A stretch of 64,000 nt of DNA from Actinomadura hallensis (GTDB lineage: Bacteria > Actinomycetota > Actinomycetes > Streptosporangiales > Streptosporangiaceae), in assembly GCF_006716765.1 (NCBI RefSeq), contig NZ_VFPO01000001.1:62001-126000 (forward strand), written 5' to 3'. The notes under the pieces are model-generated. The model saw only the letters and a list, made by a program, of their open reading frames with translations, searched no databases and had not been told where the DNA came from. Below, one piece after another: positions 15,148 to 24,742 of this stretch (the first letter of the stretch is position 1; the number at the start of each line of letters is the position of its first letter). The position numbers were made by a program, and so were the translations under genes.

Positions 15148-18100
15148 GTGGTGGGGGCCCATGAAGCATGGGAATTGGTTCGGCACTTTTGTTGCGATGA
15201 GCGAACGGCGAAATACGGTCCCTACGTCCCGCTGATCCCCGACGAGGTTCCGCGGCCCCGGGTCCTCCTCGACGGCCGGCTGTACTCCTTTCCGCTGATG
15301 GAGGGCGACGACACCCACGGGAAGGTCGTGAACGTCGAGGTCTACCTCGGTCTCTCCAAACTCGGCGGACTGCTCTGGGACCAGGAGATCCGGGCCCTGC
15401 TCAGACTGTCGGGGATCGACCATCCGGCCCTGCCGGAGCTTCTGGCGGGCGGCTACCAGGAGGCCGAGGCCGTGGCGGGCGCCGGCTCGTCCGGTGCGGC
15501 GATCGACGGCGCGGCGTTCGTTGCCACCGAAGGAGCCGACCACACGCTCGCCGAGGTCGGCTCCGAGCATCTCCACAGGGATCCGCTGGAGGCGCTGCGC
15601 CAGTTCGAGCACCTCGCGGACGGCCTGGCGACCCTGCACGATCTCGGCCTGAGCCACCGGAACCTGTGGCCGGGGGCCATCGACTACGTCCGCGGGGACG
15701 GCGGCGCCCACCACCTGCGGCTGGCCCGGTTCGAGCTGAGCGCCTTCGTGACCAGCTTGATCAGCGGCACCGGCGTCGAGTCGATGGCCGCGTGGGAGGA
15801 CGTCCGCGAACTCGTGCTCGGGCAGGGGACCGGGCCGCTGCCGTACCTGCCGCCCGAACGCCTGCGCTTTCTCCTGCCCCTGGACGACGAAGCGCAGACC
15901 GTGACCGATAGCGCCAAAGCCGACGTGTACGGCCTGGCCGCCATCGTGTGCGAGTGGTTCTTGGGTCCGTTCCCCGCCGAGTTGGTGCCGGCGGACGTCC
16001 CAGAGAGCCCCACGGACGTGCGCTCGGTGCGCGAGCAACTGGGCAGGCTTGGCGACCATCTGCGCGCGGCGGTGCGTGAGGCCGGTCTGCCGGTGGGGAT
16101 CGGTGCGCTCCTGCAACGGATGCTCGACGCGAACCCGGACGCCCGCCCCACCGCGGAGGAGGTCGTCAACGAGCTCAGCGAGACCCACGAGGGCAACATC
16201 GTCGAACTCGGGGACCCGCAAGAGGATCTCGCCTTTCTGGTGGCTTTCATGCCGGACAAGTGCGACGAGACCCTCGGCAAGTGGGGCTGGCTGGAGTACG
16301 ACGCCGACACTCCGGAGGGCATCCGCGAAACCGTCGCGCTGCTGAAGCAGGATCTGCGGCACGCCCAGGTGCTGCACTCTGTCAACGGCGCCGAACCGTA
16401 CGTCGACGGGGGCGAGGCGGAGGCCAAGCGGGAGGCCACCACCGCCATCGTCGGGGAGCGCGCCATCTGGTTCTGCCAGCTCTACCGCCGCGACCTCGCC
16501 CATGGCCGCGGCGAGCCGCTGCCGGAAGTGCTGCTCATCAAGTACGTGGCCCGGCGAGATTCCCACAAGCTGCAGACGAAACTCGATGACCTGATGACGG
16601 GCTCGCGGAAACGCCACCTGCCCGAGGTCAGGCCGCTCGACTACCGGTTGCCCGCGGCCAGGATGGACGCCCTGCGTCGTGGACGCCCCTCCTGGACCCG
16701 GTTCCTGGAGGCGGTCAAACCGGTGAGCCGAACGTCCGTGCAAGCACTCGACTACCAGCAGGCGATCGACTGGCTGCTGCAGTACCAGGGCGTCGAGCTG
16801 CAGGCGCGCCGCTATCCCTACAAGCTCGACCCGGACGCCGATGTCGGACCCGGCGCCGTGCTGGCCTACTGGGACCGGGCCCGGGACCAGGACCGGATCT
16901 ACAGGCAGGCCCTGTTCACCAAGTACGCCCGCTATCCGGACCTGCGCCCGGACTTCGGGGACTTCTTCGGGCGGCTGGAGAACGAGGACGGCGGCAGCGC
17001 CGACGTCGAGGTCTACCCGGGCGACAGCGACCGCAAGAGCCGGGAGGTCAGGGGGGTGAAGGCGGAGGTGGTGCGAAGCGACGGGCGCGACCGCATCATC
17101 CTGCGTCCCAGACCGGGCGAACCGCGAATCCCCGCCTCCGGATGGATCCGCCCGGGCGACGACGTCGGCTCGGAATCGGCACTGGCCCGGCAGGCCGACG
17201 CCCGCTGGGAGCTGTTCGCGATGAAATCGCTCACCCGGCGGCTGCGCAGGCCCACCGCCGTCCGCACATCGCCGCACCGGTGGCGGAAGGCGGGAGACGG
17301 CCTGCTGAAGGGCGGCAAGAAGGCCGTCCAGGACATTCTCACCCATGAGCCGTTCTTCGCGCTGCAGGGACCTCCCGGCACCGGCAAGAGCACCGTGACC
17401 TCGCGAGCCATCGCCGCGTACCTCGAGGAGTGGCCGACCCACCGGATCCTGGTGTCGGCCCAGTCCAACTTCACCCTCGACAACCTGGCCGCCCGCATCC
17501 TCAAGGACATCGGCGCCCGTGACGACGACGGGCCGACCGACCGCCGCGCGGACGTGCCGATCGCGCTGCGCATCGTCTCCCAGCGCGGCAACCCCGATGA
17601 GACGGTCAAGCCGTGGCTGCGCGACGAGCTCGTCGTCCGCCGCTTCCGGCAGATGCGCGCGCACGTGGACACGATGTTCGCCGCCGGGCTGGACGAGAGC
17701 CTGCGCGAGGTTCTCGGCCGCTGGCGCATGCTGCTGAACGACGACGGCGGCGAGTCGATCCTGCCGGAGCTGGCCGACCGCCTGCAGCGCGGCGCGAACA
17801 TCGTCTTCGCCACCTGCGCCACCGCCACGGTCCGCAACATCGGCGCCACCGGCGGCGCCTCGTCCTTCGACTGGGTGGTGGTCGAGGAGGCCGCGAAGGC
17901 GTGGCCGACCGAACTCGCCATCCCGCTGGTGCGCGGCAACCGCTGGACCCTCATCGGGGACCACTTCCAACTGCCCGCGCACCGCCGCGACGAGGTCGTC
18001 CGGTTCCTCGACGCCTGCGTGGACGATCCCAACGCCGATCTCTCCGTCGTGGGGGAGAAACGGCAGATCTACCTCGACGCGTTCGACCTGTTTCGCAGCC

Positions 18101-18849
18101 TGTTCAAGGCGGGGCCCGGCGCGGCGGCCGCGGACCCGCCCACCGCGATGCTGTCCACGCAGTTCCGGATGCGCAAGCCCATCGCCCAGGTCATCAGCCG
18201 GATCTTCTACCCCCGCGAGCCGGCCCCGAGGGAGCGGCCGCCCGACGACGGACTGCCTCCGGGCGGGCTGGAAACCCATCACGACGAGGAACCGTCCCCG
18301 CTGCGGGAACCGCACTGGCTGCGGGAACGAGCGCTCGTCTGGGTGGACACCCAGGGGCTGCCGCAGTGCGAGGATCGCCCCTACTGGAAGAACGAGGGCG
18401 AGGCGGAACTCGTCAACGCCATCGTGACGTCGATGAAGCCCGGCCCCGTGCCCCGCCGCCACGGCTACAGTGCGGAGCCACTCGCCGTGTTGACGCCATA
18501 CCGGCAACAGGCCGAAGTGCTTCGCGGCTACGGGGCGCTCACCGACTACGTGCAGACCATCCATGCGTTCCAGGGCCGCGAGGCCGACATCGTGGTCGTG
18601 TCGCTGGTGCGCAACAAGACGCGCGGCAAGGGCAGCGTCGCCGAAAGCTACGGCCACCTGGGCCGCCGTGACCTGGTCAACGTGATGTTCTCCCGGGCCC
18701 GGAAGCTGCTGGTGATCGTCGGCGATTACCAGCACTTCGCCCGGTACCGGGACGGACACGGCGACTTCTGGCAGCAGGTCTGCCAGGCCGTCGACCACTA
18801 CGGACACATCTACGACTCCACCGAGGTCATGCGGATGGAGGAGCTGTGA
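15148..18849 (+). CDS. Pseudokinase-SF1 (UPF1/Dna2-like) helicase fusion
   Basis: A 1233-residue protein. Residues ~40-345 resemble a protein kinase, but the catalytic loop is HRNLWPGAI (Asp replaced by Asn) and the DFG position reads ARFELS, so it is probably a pseudokinase. Residues ~350-700 are of unknown fold. From ~715 there is a complete superfamily 1 helicase: GPPGTGKST (from 741), VVVEEAAKA, LIGDHFQLPA, STQFRMRKPI, LTPYRQQ, IHAFQGREADIVVVSLVRNK and NVMFSRARKLLVIVGD. The Walker B box has VEEA for DEA. GTG start, with AGGGGTG about 8 nt upstream. It is first of three genes joined by 4-nt overlaps. It likely translocates on DNA or RNA, regulated by a bound phospho-signal or partner. Confidence 0.85.
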   Translation: MVGAHEAWELVRHFCCDERTAKYGPYVPLIPDEVPRPRVLLDGRLYSFPLMEGDDTHGKVVNVEVYLGLSKLGGLLWDQEIRALLRLSGIDHPALPELLAGGYQEAEAVAGAGSSGAAIDGAAFVATEGADHTLAEVGSEHLHRDPLEALRQFEHLADGLATLHDLGLSHRNLWPGAIDYVRGDGGAHHLRLARFELSAFVTSLISGTGVESMAAWEDVRELVLGQGTGPLPYLPPERLRFLLPLDDEAQTVTDSAKADVYGLAAIVCEWFLGPFPAELVPADVPESPTDVRSVREQLGRLGDHLRAAVREAGLPVGIGALLQRMLDANPDARPTAEEVVNELSETHEGNIVELGDPQEDLAFLVAFMPDKCDETLGKWGWLEYDADTPEGIRETVALLKQDLRHAQVLHSVNGAEPYVDGGEAEAKREATTAIVGERAIWFCQLYRRDLAHGRGEPLPEVLLIKYVARRDSHKLQTKLDDLMTGSRKRHLPEVRPLDYRLPAARMDALRRGRPSWTRFLEAVKPVSRTSVQALDYQQAIDWLLQYQGVELQARRYPYKLDPDADVGPGAVLAYWDRARDQDRIYRQALFTKYARYPDLRPDFGDFFGRLENEDGGSADVEVYPGDSDRKSREVRGVKAEVVRSDGRDRIILRPRPGEPRIPASGWIRPGDDVGSESALARQADARWELFAMKSLTRRLRRPTAVRTSPHRWRKAGDGLLKGGKKAVQDILTHEPFFALQGPPGTGKSTVTSRAIAAYLEEWPTHRILVSAQSNFTLDNLAARILKDIGARDDDGPTDRRADVPIALRIVSQRGNPDETVKPWLRDELVVRRFRQMRAHVDTMFAAGLDESLREVLGRWRMLLNDDGGESILPELADRLQRGANIVFATCATATVRNIGATGGASSFDWVVVEEAAKAWPTELAIPLVRGNRWTLIGDHFQLPAHRRDEVVRFLDACVDDPNADLSVVGEKRQIYLDAFDLFRSLFKAGPGAAAADPPTAMLSTQFRMRKPIAQVISRIFYPREPAPRERPPDDGLPPGGLETHHDEEPSPLREPHWLRERALVWVDTQGLPQCEDRPYWKNEGEAELVNAIVTSMKPGPVPRRHGYSAEPLAVLTPYRQQAEVLRGYGALTDYVQTIHAFQGREADIVVVSLVRNKTRGKGSVAESYGHLGRRDLVNVMFSRARKLLVIVGDYQHFARYRDGHGDFWQQVCQAVDHYGHIYDSTEVMRMEEL

Positions 18850-21800
18850 GCGGCGCCGTGACCGTGTACGTCCCGTGCGACGTGGTGAAGGTCATGGTCC
18901 GCATGGGCTACGGCCAGTCACTGTCGCCGATAGAAGAGCTGACGCTGCGCGCGGTCCACGCGGGGCTCGTCGAGCCCGACCAGCTGGCCCAGCGGCTCGG
19001 GCTCGGCGCCCGGCTCGTCCACGACCTGGTCTACGACCTGTGGCGGCAGGGTCATCTCGCGGTGAACTCCGACACGACGCCGCGCACGCTCGCGGTGTCC
19101 CCCAAGGTGGCGCGCTGCCTGGACACGGGCAGACCGGAGGAACTGCGCGGCGCCGAGACCGTCCTGGAGGGGCGGGAGCTGATGATCGACAAGCTGACCC
19201 TGCGCGTGCTGCCCACCGAGGGCCGGCTGAAGCCGGCCCGGTCCAGGCTGGCGGTCCCGATCGAAAGCCGCGACATCAGCCTGAGCGACCTCCCGAAGAA
19301 GGACGTGCTGAAGGCACTGCAGGACTCGTTGCAGAGGGACGAGAGGTCACGGCCCGTCGTGGTCGACCGTACTCGAGGCCCCGTCGTCGGGCATCGGCCC
19401 CGGCGTCCGTTGTCCTATCGGCTTCCTCCGCCCGACCTCCGCGTCGCCGCCGGGCGCCGCTGGATCGAGCTGAAGGTCGCGCCGCACTGGGACGAGGAAT
19501 CCCAGCAGCTGATCGTGACCGTCATCGACGACCGGCTGCCCGCGGAGTACCGGCAGCCGGCGTCCGAGCGGCTGACGCAACTGATCGCCGACGACCCGGG
19601 CGGCCCGCTGGCCGTGGAACTGCGCGACCGCGCCCAGGGCGCACTGGTCGATCCGCCGTCGCCGGCCGCGGCGCTGGAGCGGCTGGCGCGCCGGATCGAC
19701 GGGACCGCCGACATCCCGGCGGGGCAGCGACTCAACTGGCACCGGGAACTCGGCGACGACGCCCGGCAACTGGAGGGGCTGCTCCAGGCGCGGGTCGACC
19801 AGGAGATCCCCGCACGTGTGGTCACCGGTGAGGAACAGGCGGAACTACTGCCCCGCCTCATCGAAAGCGCCCGCACCCAGCTGGTGATCGTGTCCCCTTG
19901 GATCAGGTACGCCGCGCTGAAGCGGCACTTGGACGTGCTGACCGAGCAGGCGCGACGCGGCGTCCGCATCGTGTTCGTCTGGGGCCCGAAGGCCGACACC
20001 GAGTACCACGAGGCGTTCGACGACCAGACCCGCAACGCCCTGGAGGAACTGGCCCGCACCGTGCCCGGCGGGCAGGTCCGGCAGATCGTCGTTCCGCGGA
20101 CGAGTTCGCGGACGCACGCCAAGCTCCTGGTCGTCGACGACCACACGGCCCTGGTCACCAGCCGCAACCTGCTCTCGTCCACCGGCTCGCTGCCCGAACT
20201 CGGGGTGCTGCTGGAGGCCGGGAAGGGCGGATCTCCGGTGATCACGGATCTGCTGCGGTGGGTCCGCGCCGCGATCCCCTCCTACGAGCAGAGCCGCAGA
20301 CTCTATGTCCGGCCCGCTCAGTTCGCCGAGGCCGACACCGCACGCCCCGAGCCGAGCCCCGGCACGCCCGGGCCGGCGGATACGCCGCCGGATTCGCCGC
20401 CCTCCGCCGCCGACATCGAGCAGCCCCGCGACACCGGCGACGACGCGGGGATCGAGAGCACATCGCGGGGCCTTTGGGCCAGGGCCTGGAACGACTACGT
20501 CACGCTTAGCCGCGCGTTCCTCGAGGGGCGGACCCTGCCCGCCGTCCGAACGGTCACCGACGCCGCACACCGCGGCCTGCTGCGCACCGCGCTGACCAAG
20601 GCCGCGCGACGCGTCGTGATCGCATCCGACGGCCTGTCGGCCGACGCGGTCGACACCGGCGTTCTCAGCATGCTGCGCTCCTGCCTCGACCGCGGGGTCG
20701 AGGTGACGCTCGTGTACGGCGACGGCGCGCGGCTGACCGGGCGGGCCCGCGCCAGTTGGGAGATCGCCAACGGGCACCTGGAGAGCCTGAGGATGGAGTT
20801 CCCGGGCACGCTGCGGGTGATCCGCCGCAGCAACCACGCCAAGGTCCTCGTGTGGGACGACGACGCGATCGTCGGAAGCTTCAATTACCTGTCCTTCGAA
20901 GGGCGGTACGGACGGCAGCGGCTGGCGTCCGAGCTGAGCGTGCGGCTGACCGGTGGAAGCGTGGCCGACGAGGTGGCCGCGGCGGTCGGTGCGGCGCCTC
21001 TGCTCCGCCCCGAGGAGGACAGGCCCGCGTCCGTGCCCTCCGCTCTGGCCGGTGCGGCCTTCAACACCGCGCAGCGGTTGCTCAAGGAGTACGAAGACGA
21101 CGCCGCATCCGCCCCGGTGCTCACCAGGGAGAGCCTGGCCCAAGCCCATGATCCCTGGCAGGTCCTGGAGGTCATCGGTGCGGAGCCCGCCGCCCCGTCC
21201 GCCCTGGTCCGACTGGTGGCGGCGCGCTGCCTCACCGACCACGCCGGTGTGCTGGACGCCCGCCCCGAGCTGGGCGTCCGCTGGCACCGGTGGCTGATCG
21301 ACGACCTGTGGCAAAGCGGTGAGTTCGTCGAGGCGGCGGTGCTCCGGCGCACCCTCGCCGACCCGGGGCTGCGGCCGCGCCCGCGCCTCGCCGTGCTGGC
21401 CGCGGCCCGCCGCACGCCCGACTTCGAGCAAGTCCTGGAAGAATTCGCCATGGACGACCCGAGCGCCGAGGAGATCGTGGTCGGCGTTCTGGCGTCGGTC
21501 GGCGCGGTCATCCTCCAGGGCAGCCCCTTGGCCGCGGACGTCCTGGACCTCCTCGCCCCGCAGATCGAGAAGGGCGTCTGGAAGGAACTCGCCGAGCACA
21601 CCGCGGAGTACTGGGCGGCGTCCGGCAACCAGCCGATCACGCAGAATCTGCTGCGCGCCGCGCTGCACAGCTCCAAGCTCGACCAGGAACGTACGGACGC
21701 GTGGGCGACCCTGGAACGGCTGGTCGAGCATGCGCGGTCCACGACGTTCGACAACTCGATCAGCGTCAGGACGCACCGCGCCCTGTTCGACAGCAGCTCG

Positions 21801-22205
21801 GGCGAGTTCGCCGTCCTGGCCAGGCACGTCCGGGAACGCTCCCCGGAGGGACTGCGAACCTGGCTGGCCGACCTTCCGACCCGGAACCTGGCCCAGATGA
21901 TCCAGAACACCGGAGCCAAAGTGGCTCCTGGACGGCCCCCGATGCACGGCAGCCATCTCAAGCGCTATCTGAAACGGCTCGACCCGATTCTCGCCCAGGC
22001 CGACACCGTCCTGCGGCTGTGTTCGGAGGAGGCAGGCACGAAGGCGACACTGCCCGGAGACGCGCTGGGCCTGTCGAGGTGGCTCGTGACCTCCTGGATG
22101 GCCTTCATCGCGCACATCGACGAGATGACCGGACCGGAGGGCCGACTGGCACGCGAGTTCCTCGACGACTTGGAGGACCTCGCCCGATGGGGGGCGGACC
22201 AATGA
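18846..22205 (+). CDS. Double-HKD phospholipase D-like protein with winged-helix N-terminus
   Basis: A 1119-residue protein. The first ~90 residues resemble a winged helix (SPIEELTLRAVHAGLVEPDQ, RLVHDLVYDLWRQGHLAVNS). Two PLD catalytic motifs follow: HAKLLVVDDHTALVTSRN (His424) and HAKVLVWDDDAIVGSFN (His664), both with the required H-x-K-x4-D and downstream Asn. A Pro/Asp-rich linker separates the halves. The C-terminal ~400 residues are helical without a recognised domain. Paired HKD motifs form one active site, as in PLD-family nucleases and phospholipases; next to a helicase and a winged helix, nuclease activity is the best guess. GTGA overlap with the helicase gene. It is likely the cutting component of module B. 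Confidence 0.82.
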   Translation: MSGAVTVYVPCDVVKVMVRMGYGQSLSPIEELTLRAVHAGLVEPDQLAQRLGLGARLVHDLVYDLWRQGHLAVNSDTTPRTLAVSPKVARCLDTGRPEELRGAETVLEGRELMIDKLTLRVLPTEGRLKPARSRLAVPIESRDISLSDLPKKDVLKALQDSLQRDERSRPVVVDRTRGPVVGHRPRRPLSYRLPPPDLRVAAGRRWIELKVAPHWDEESQQLIVTVIDDRLPAEYRQPASERLTQLIADDPGGPLAVELRDRAQGALVDPPSPAAALERLARRIDGTADIPAGQRLNWHRELGDDARQLEGLLQARVDQEIPARVVTGEEQAELLPRLIESARTQLVIVSPWIRYAALKRHLDVLTEQARRGVRIVFVWGPKADTEYHEAFDDQTRNALEELARTVPGGQVRQIVVPRTSSRTHAKLLVVDDHTALVTSRNLLSSTGSLPELGVLLEAGKGGSPVITDLLRWVRAAIPSYEQSRRLYVRPAQFAEADTARPEPSPGTPGPADTPPDSPPSAADIEQPRDTGDDAGIESTSRGLWARAWNDYVTLSRAFLEGRTLPAVRTVTDAAHRGLLRTALTKAARRVVIASDGLSADAVDTGVLSMLRSCLDRGVEVTLVYGDGARLTGRARASWEIANGHLESLRMEFPGTLRVIRRSNHAKVLVWDDDAIVGSFNYLSFEGRYGRQRLASELSVRLTGGSVADEVAAAVGAAPLLRPEEDRPASVPSALAGAAFNTAQRLLKEYEDDAASAPVLTRESLAQAHDPWQVLEVIGAEPAAPSALVRLVAARCLTDHAGVLDARPELGVRWHRWLIDDLWQSGEFVEAAVLRRTLADPGLRPRPRLAVLAAARRTPDFEQVLEEFAMDDPSAEEIVVGVLASVGAVILQGSPLAADVLDLLAPQIEKGVWKELAEHTAEYWAASGNQPITQNLLRAALHSSKLDQERTDAWATLERLVEHARSTTFDNSISVRTHRALFDSSSGEFAVLARHVRERSPEGLRTWLADLPTRNLAQMIQNTGAKVAPGRPPMHGSHLKRYLKRLDPILAQADTVLRLCSEEAGTKATLPGDALGLSRWLVTSWMAFIAHIDEMTGPEGRLAREFLDDLEDLARWGADQ

Positions 22206-24712
22206 CGACCGAGCCGTTGACCAAGATCCTGGCCGACTGGCCGGGGCGCTGGCGGTATCCGGCGCTCGCCAAGGCGCTCGGCGCGGCGCCGGCGTCCGCG
22301 CGGTCGGTCGGCGACGCCGACGCGGCCCGGTGTGTACTCCAGGGGATCGCCGACCCGGTCTCGGCGGTCGACGGCCTCGAACGACTGATCGCGGACGGTG
22401 AGTTCCGGCTCGTCGACGAGGTGCTCACCGGACGGTCCGAGGGCGGTCCCGTCGGCGAGCAGGTCACCGACGACGGCCTCCGGCGGTTGCAGGAGCGTCT
22501 CGCCGAGGCCAGGAGCGCCGCTCGTGCCGACGCCGAACGCGAGCAGGCCATGCTCGCCGAACGCGCCCGCCGCGCGGGGCTCGACCCCGACCCGCTGCCC
22601 GGTCTCGTCGAGCACGCCCAGCTCCGCGGCCCCGACGCGCGAGAACTCCTCGACCGCGAGCGCACCCGGATCGCGGCGGCGGAGAAGAAGCTCGCCGGAG
22701 AACTGACGCAACGGCTGCGCGCCGCCGCCACGACCGAAGCGCACAGCGCCGCCGTCCAGGCGTGCATCAAGGCCGGGGAGTTCCCCACCGCGCGGCGGCT
22801 CCTGGAGGAGGGACGCATCGACACGGACGGCGGAGGCCCGTCGTCGGTGCCCCGGCCGCCGCTCTGGAACCCCATGATGGGGCGGAGTCTCGAAGAGATC
22901 CTGCTCCACTACCCCCCGCATCCTTCGCAGGACCGGCCGCACCTCGCCCGGTTCGTCGATGTGGACGCCGCCGGGCTGGAGGTCGTCGAGGCGCTGCGTC
23001 ACCTGTCCGCCCACCTGGACGAGCCCACCGTCGGAACCTTCGCCACCGCGCTCGGCCGGCTGCTCGGCGAGGACGTCCGGCCGCTGGTCACCGCCCGCGA
23101 CGGCGGTTTCCTGACCACGCTGCTCGGGCTGGACGACGCGCGGCTGCCGGGCCTTCAGGTGACGGACCGCACCGGGGTCCCGCTCTGGGTCGCGGCCCCC
23201 GGCACCCCGCCGCCCGCCGACGTGCGGGGGCCCGTCGTCTGGTTCGTCCCGGCGGCGGGGACCACGGACACGCGGCGTCCACCGGGCACGGCCGTGCTGG
23301 ACGCCACCGGGCTGCTGTGCGTGCTGGCACGGCCACCGCAGGGCGCTCAGGGAAGCCCGCCCAGCCGCCGGGTCAACCTGCTGCGCGCGATCGTCCCCCA
23401 GTTGATCGCGCCGCCGGCCGGACTCGCGGGGATCACCGACGCGACCGTCGGCATCGATCTGAAGTCGGGGGCCTCCCCCCGTGAGACCCTCACCTGGCTG
23501 CTCGACCTGTGCGGCATCGCGGCCGACGCCGTCGTCGTCGACACCCTGGAGTATGAAACGGGCGCCCACCCGCTCGCCGCATGGGTGCTGCTGAACCGGC
23601 TGCTGCCGGAACCGCCTCCGGAGCACAGCCTCACCCTTGCCCAGCTCGACGCCGTCCGGAACCGCGAGACACGCGACCTCGTCCGCGCCGAGCTGACGGC
23701 TTCGCTTGAGGCCAGGGAGCGCGCCGTCCTGGGCATCGCCTACACGCTCCACCAGGACGCGCCGTTCGGCGCCGGCGACGTGCTCGCCGACGTGTCGCTC
23801 TTCGGCCTCGCCGACGAGGACATCGAGCGCGCCGTCCAGAACCTCGCGCCGGAGACCGTCCTTCCCCGCCTGGCGGAACTGGCACTGCTCAAAGAGCATC
23901 CGGACGGGTACGTCACGCTTCCGTCAGGTCTCGGCGAACTGCTCGCGGACGGCGCCGAGGCCCGGGCCGAGGGGGCGCTGCGCGAGCTGGTCGAGCAGGC
24001 CAATGACGCGCACGCAAGAATGATGGCGACGCTCACCGAGCAGGCGCTCACCCAAGTCGGCCACCGCAGCGACAACATCGTCATGGGCATCATGGAGCTT
24101 CTCTCCGGACTCGAGGACGCAACAGATCCCGATGCCAAGGCCGAATACGTCGAACGCATCCGGGAGAACGTCGCGCGGCTCGGCGGGGACCAGCATCGCA
24201 ACGCGCTCAAGGACCTCCAGCGGCCACCCGAGGATTGCGATCTGGAGGACCTCGTCCGCAGGCTCGCGCGCAGGGTGGAATGGCAGGAGGGCGTCACGAT
24301 CTCCTTCCAGTGCGACGGCTCCGAGGGGCTGACCGTCCATGCCATCCGCGCGCGGCTGGAACTCGCTCTCGAGAACCTGCTCATCAACGCCGTCCAGGCC
24401 ATGCAGCAGGCGCAGATCCCGGCGGACCACCAGGAAATAGCGGTGCGCCTGCGCGGTGCGGAGCGGAACGGTCCCGACGGGCGCCACGGCTTCTGGAACA
24501 TCGTGGAGATCGAGGACGCGGGACCGGGCCTCACCGCCGCGGAACGGGAGAGACTGCAGCGCGGCGAGGCCTTCTCCAAGAACGGCAGCGGCGGGACGGG
24601 CGTCAAGGATTCGCGGGAGATCGTCCGCCGGCTGGGAGGGGCGATCGAGTTTCTGCCGCGCTCGGCGACGCTCAGCGGTGCGCACGTGCGCGTCTGGGTC
24701 CCGAGGTCCTGA
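22202..24712 (+). CDS. Soluble histidine-kinase-like ATPase, large N-terminal region
   Basis: An 836-residue protein without membrane segments. The C-terminal ~150 residues are a HATPase_c domain: N-box LELALENLLINAVQAMQ (Asn729), G1 IEDAGPGLT, G2 GSGGTGVKDSREIVRRLGG. A candidate phospho-acceptor helix precedes it, QALTQVGHRSDNIVMGIMEL (His621). The N-terminal ~580 residues contain a charged coiled coil (about 95-215) and unknown domains. ATGA overlap with the PLD gene makes it the third gene of module B. A receiver-containing regulator is convergent 30 bp away and is the likely partner. The lack of a sensor or membrane region suggests it senses through the helicase or PLD proteins. Confidence 0.75.
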   Translation: MTTEPLTKILADWPGRWRYPALAKALGAAPASARSVGDADAARCVLQGIADPVSAVDGLERLIADGEFRLVDEVLTGRSEGGPVGEQVTDDGLRRLQERLAEARSAARADAEREQAMLAERARRAGLDPDPLPGLVEHAQLRGPDARELLDRERTRIAAAEKKLAGELTQRLRAAATTEAHSAAVQACIKAGEFPTARRLLEEGRIDTDGGGPSSVPRPPLWNPMMGRSLEEILLHYPPHPSQDRPHLARFVDVDAAGLEVVEALRHLSAHLDEPTVGTFATALGRLLGEDVRPLVTARDGGFLTTLLGLDDARLPGLQVTDRTGVPLWVAAPGTPPPADVRGPVVWFVPAAGTTDTRRPPGTAVLDATGLLCVLARPPQGAQGSPPSRRVNLLRAIVPQLIAPPAGLAGITDATVGIDLKSGASPRETLTWLLDLCGIAADAVVVDTLEYETGAHPLAAWVLLNRLLPEPPPEHSLTLAQLDAVRNRETRDLVRAELTASLEARERAVLGIAYTLHQDAPFGAGDVLADVSLFGLADEDIERAVQNLAPETVLPRLAELALLKEHPDGYVTLPSGLGELLADGAEARAEGALRELVEQANDAHARMMATLTEQALTQVGHRSDNIVMGIMELLSGLEDATDPDAKAEYVERIRENVARLGGDQHRNALKDLQRPPEDCDLEDLVRRLARRVEWQEGVTISFQCDGSEGLTVHAIRARLELALENLLINAVQAMQQAQIPADHQEIAVRLRGAERNGPDGRHGFWNIVEIEDAGPGLTAAERERLQRGEAFSKNGSGGTGVKDSREIVRRLGGAIEFLPRSATLSGAHVRVWVPRS

Positions 24713-24742
24713 ACCTCAGGTCCGGGCTTCCGGCCCGGTGCT

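Noticed and set aside
14941..18807. A 1288-codon leftward open frame
   Set aside because: It is antisense to the motif-complete helicase gene and has no recognisable domains.
19845..22202. A 785-codon leftward open frame
   Set aside because: It is a shadow of the PLD-like gene, Arg/Gly-rich and without ribosome site.
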